From Smittium mucronatum (Eukaryota > Kickxellomycota > Harpellomycetes > Harpellales > Legeriomycetaceae), in assembly GCA_001953115.1 (NCBI GenBank), contig LSSL01003799.1:1-33285 (forward strand): a stretch of 33,285 nt of DNA, in the 5' to 3' direction. The stretch's first letter is position 1. Every line of letters begins with the position of its first letter. The notes beneath the pieces were generated by a model that was given only the letters and a program-made list of their open reading frames with translations, did not search any database and was not told the origin of the DNA. The position numbers and the translations under genes were made by a program. Shown here in pieces: positions 32,707-33,285 of this stretch.

Positions 32707-33285
32707 ATTAGCCCCTAAGAGTGAAATACCTTGCCGTGGTTTAGGGGCATAATAGTGTACTTTTCGAAGTACACTAGACCAAAAATTCACACAGAGTTTT
32801 ACTATTCTTGGTTGGGAATAGTAGAGACAGCGCACAGCGATTCGGAGGACAGCGATTCCAGAGGAGGACCATCCAGAAACAGGAGGAGCTGATCGTTTAG
32901 CACAGCTGAGACATAGTCTAGTGCAAAAGTCCAGCGTTCGACAGTCAGACGGACCACAGCGTCTAAAAGCTGTTTGTAGGAAAGCCATGTCGATCAATCC
33001 CACGTTTGGGTAGGAGTCTAATTTTATTAATCCCGTTATAAGTAGGCACTGACTAGTAGCTCAGTAGCTTCAATGAACTATTTTTCATTGAAGAGCTTAA
33101 TTCTTGACTGCTTGTAACCTCATTCATACACCTACTTGAAGCAATGTCAGGGGGGGTCTTTCGTTTGGTAGAGTGCACTCTTTTCCCGTAGGTACGCAGC
33201 CGTTAGTCCGGCAGAGGAGCTTATTGTAGTTAGGATAATAGTTATTTCTATACGACTTTTTCTTTTTTTCATATTTTTTTAGTAT
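32707..33285 (-). repeat. Dispersed repeat family, well-preserved copy B, cut by the window end
   Basis: The reverse complement matches copy A over its whole visible length and stops at the last base of the window, so the element very likely continues. Landmarks on the plus strand: ATTAGCCCCTAAGAG at the start, TTCCAGAGGAGGACCATCC (32857-32875), and a T-rich end. A 101-codon minus-strand frame covers 32698-33003. It is interrupted in copies A and D and shows no codon-position bias of changes, so I treat it as chance. Confidence 0.85.
32711..32776 (+). repeat. Paired hairpins at the end of repeat copy B
   Basis: First: GCCCCTAA (32711-32718) with TTAGGGGC (32741-32748), perfect. Second: TAGTGTACTT (32753-32762), loop TTCG, AAGTACACTA (32767-32776), a perfect 10-bp stem. 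These are the counterparts of the structures at the end of copy A. Confidence 0.75.

Noticed and set aside
32698..33003. 101-codon minus-strand frame in repeat copy B as a protein gene
   Set aside because: The same frame has a stop in copy A and several in copy D. Changes between A and B are spread over all codon positions, and no domain is visible.

Overview
The window reads as nuclear DNA of an AT-rich fungus. It has an alpha-aminoadipate reductase, the fungal lysine-pathway enzyme. It also has GT-AG spliceosomal introns, a GPI-anchored surface protein, a mitochondrial ADP/ATP carrier and a GCN20-type ABC protein. Codons, short introns (57-167 bp) and very AT-rich spacers suggest an early-diverging lineage, possibly Zoopagomycota/Kickxellomycotina-like. 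That placement is an impression from the sequence, not a demonstrated result.

Layout: (1) 405-4808 (-) intron-free LYS2. (2) 4.8-15.3 kb holds no gene I can support. It includes an extremely AT-rich stretch from about 7.7 to 13.7 kb with isolated G-runs, then a decayed copy (C) of a dispersed repeat. (3) 15279-17702 (+) is a nine-exon U2 snRNP-associated SR140/U2SURP-like splicing factor, assembled here from small exons. (4) 17.7-19.1 kb is a spacer with a striking G-rich block, followed by a TATA box and a two-exon GPI-anchored Cys-rich/Ser-Thr-rich protein (19119-20661, +). (5) 20.7-26.6 kb is repeat-dominated: copies A (+), D (-) and E (-) of the family, with a possible small two-exon gene between A and D. 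(6) 26644-27564 (+) is the ADP/ATP carrier. (7) 29658-32158 (-) is a five-exon GCN20/ABCF3-like protein. (8) The window ends inside repeat copy B (-).

The four recognised housekeeping or surface genes do not form a pathway cluster. They cover lysine synthesis, splicing, mitochondrial nucleotide exchange and translational control, and look like ordinary eukaryotic neighbours. The least ordinary content is the intergenic repeat family. Two copies (A and B) are well preserved and GC-richer than their surroundings. At least three others are strongly AT-drifted. One end carries two adjacent inverted repeats whose pairing is kept between copies A and B. I found no credible reading frame in it, and I cannot assign it to a known transposon class from sequence alone.
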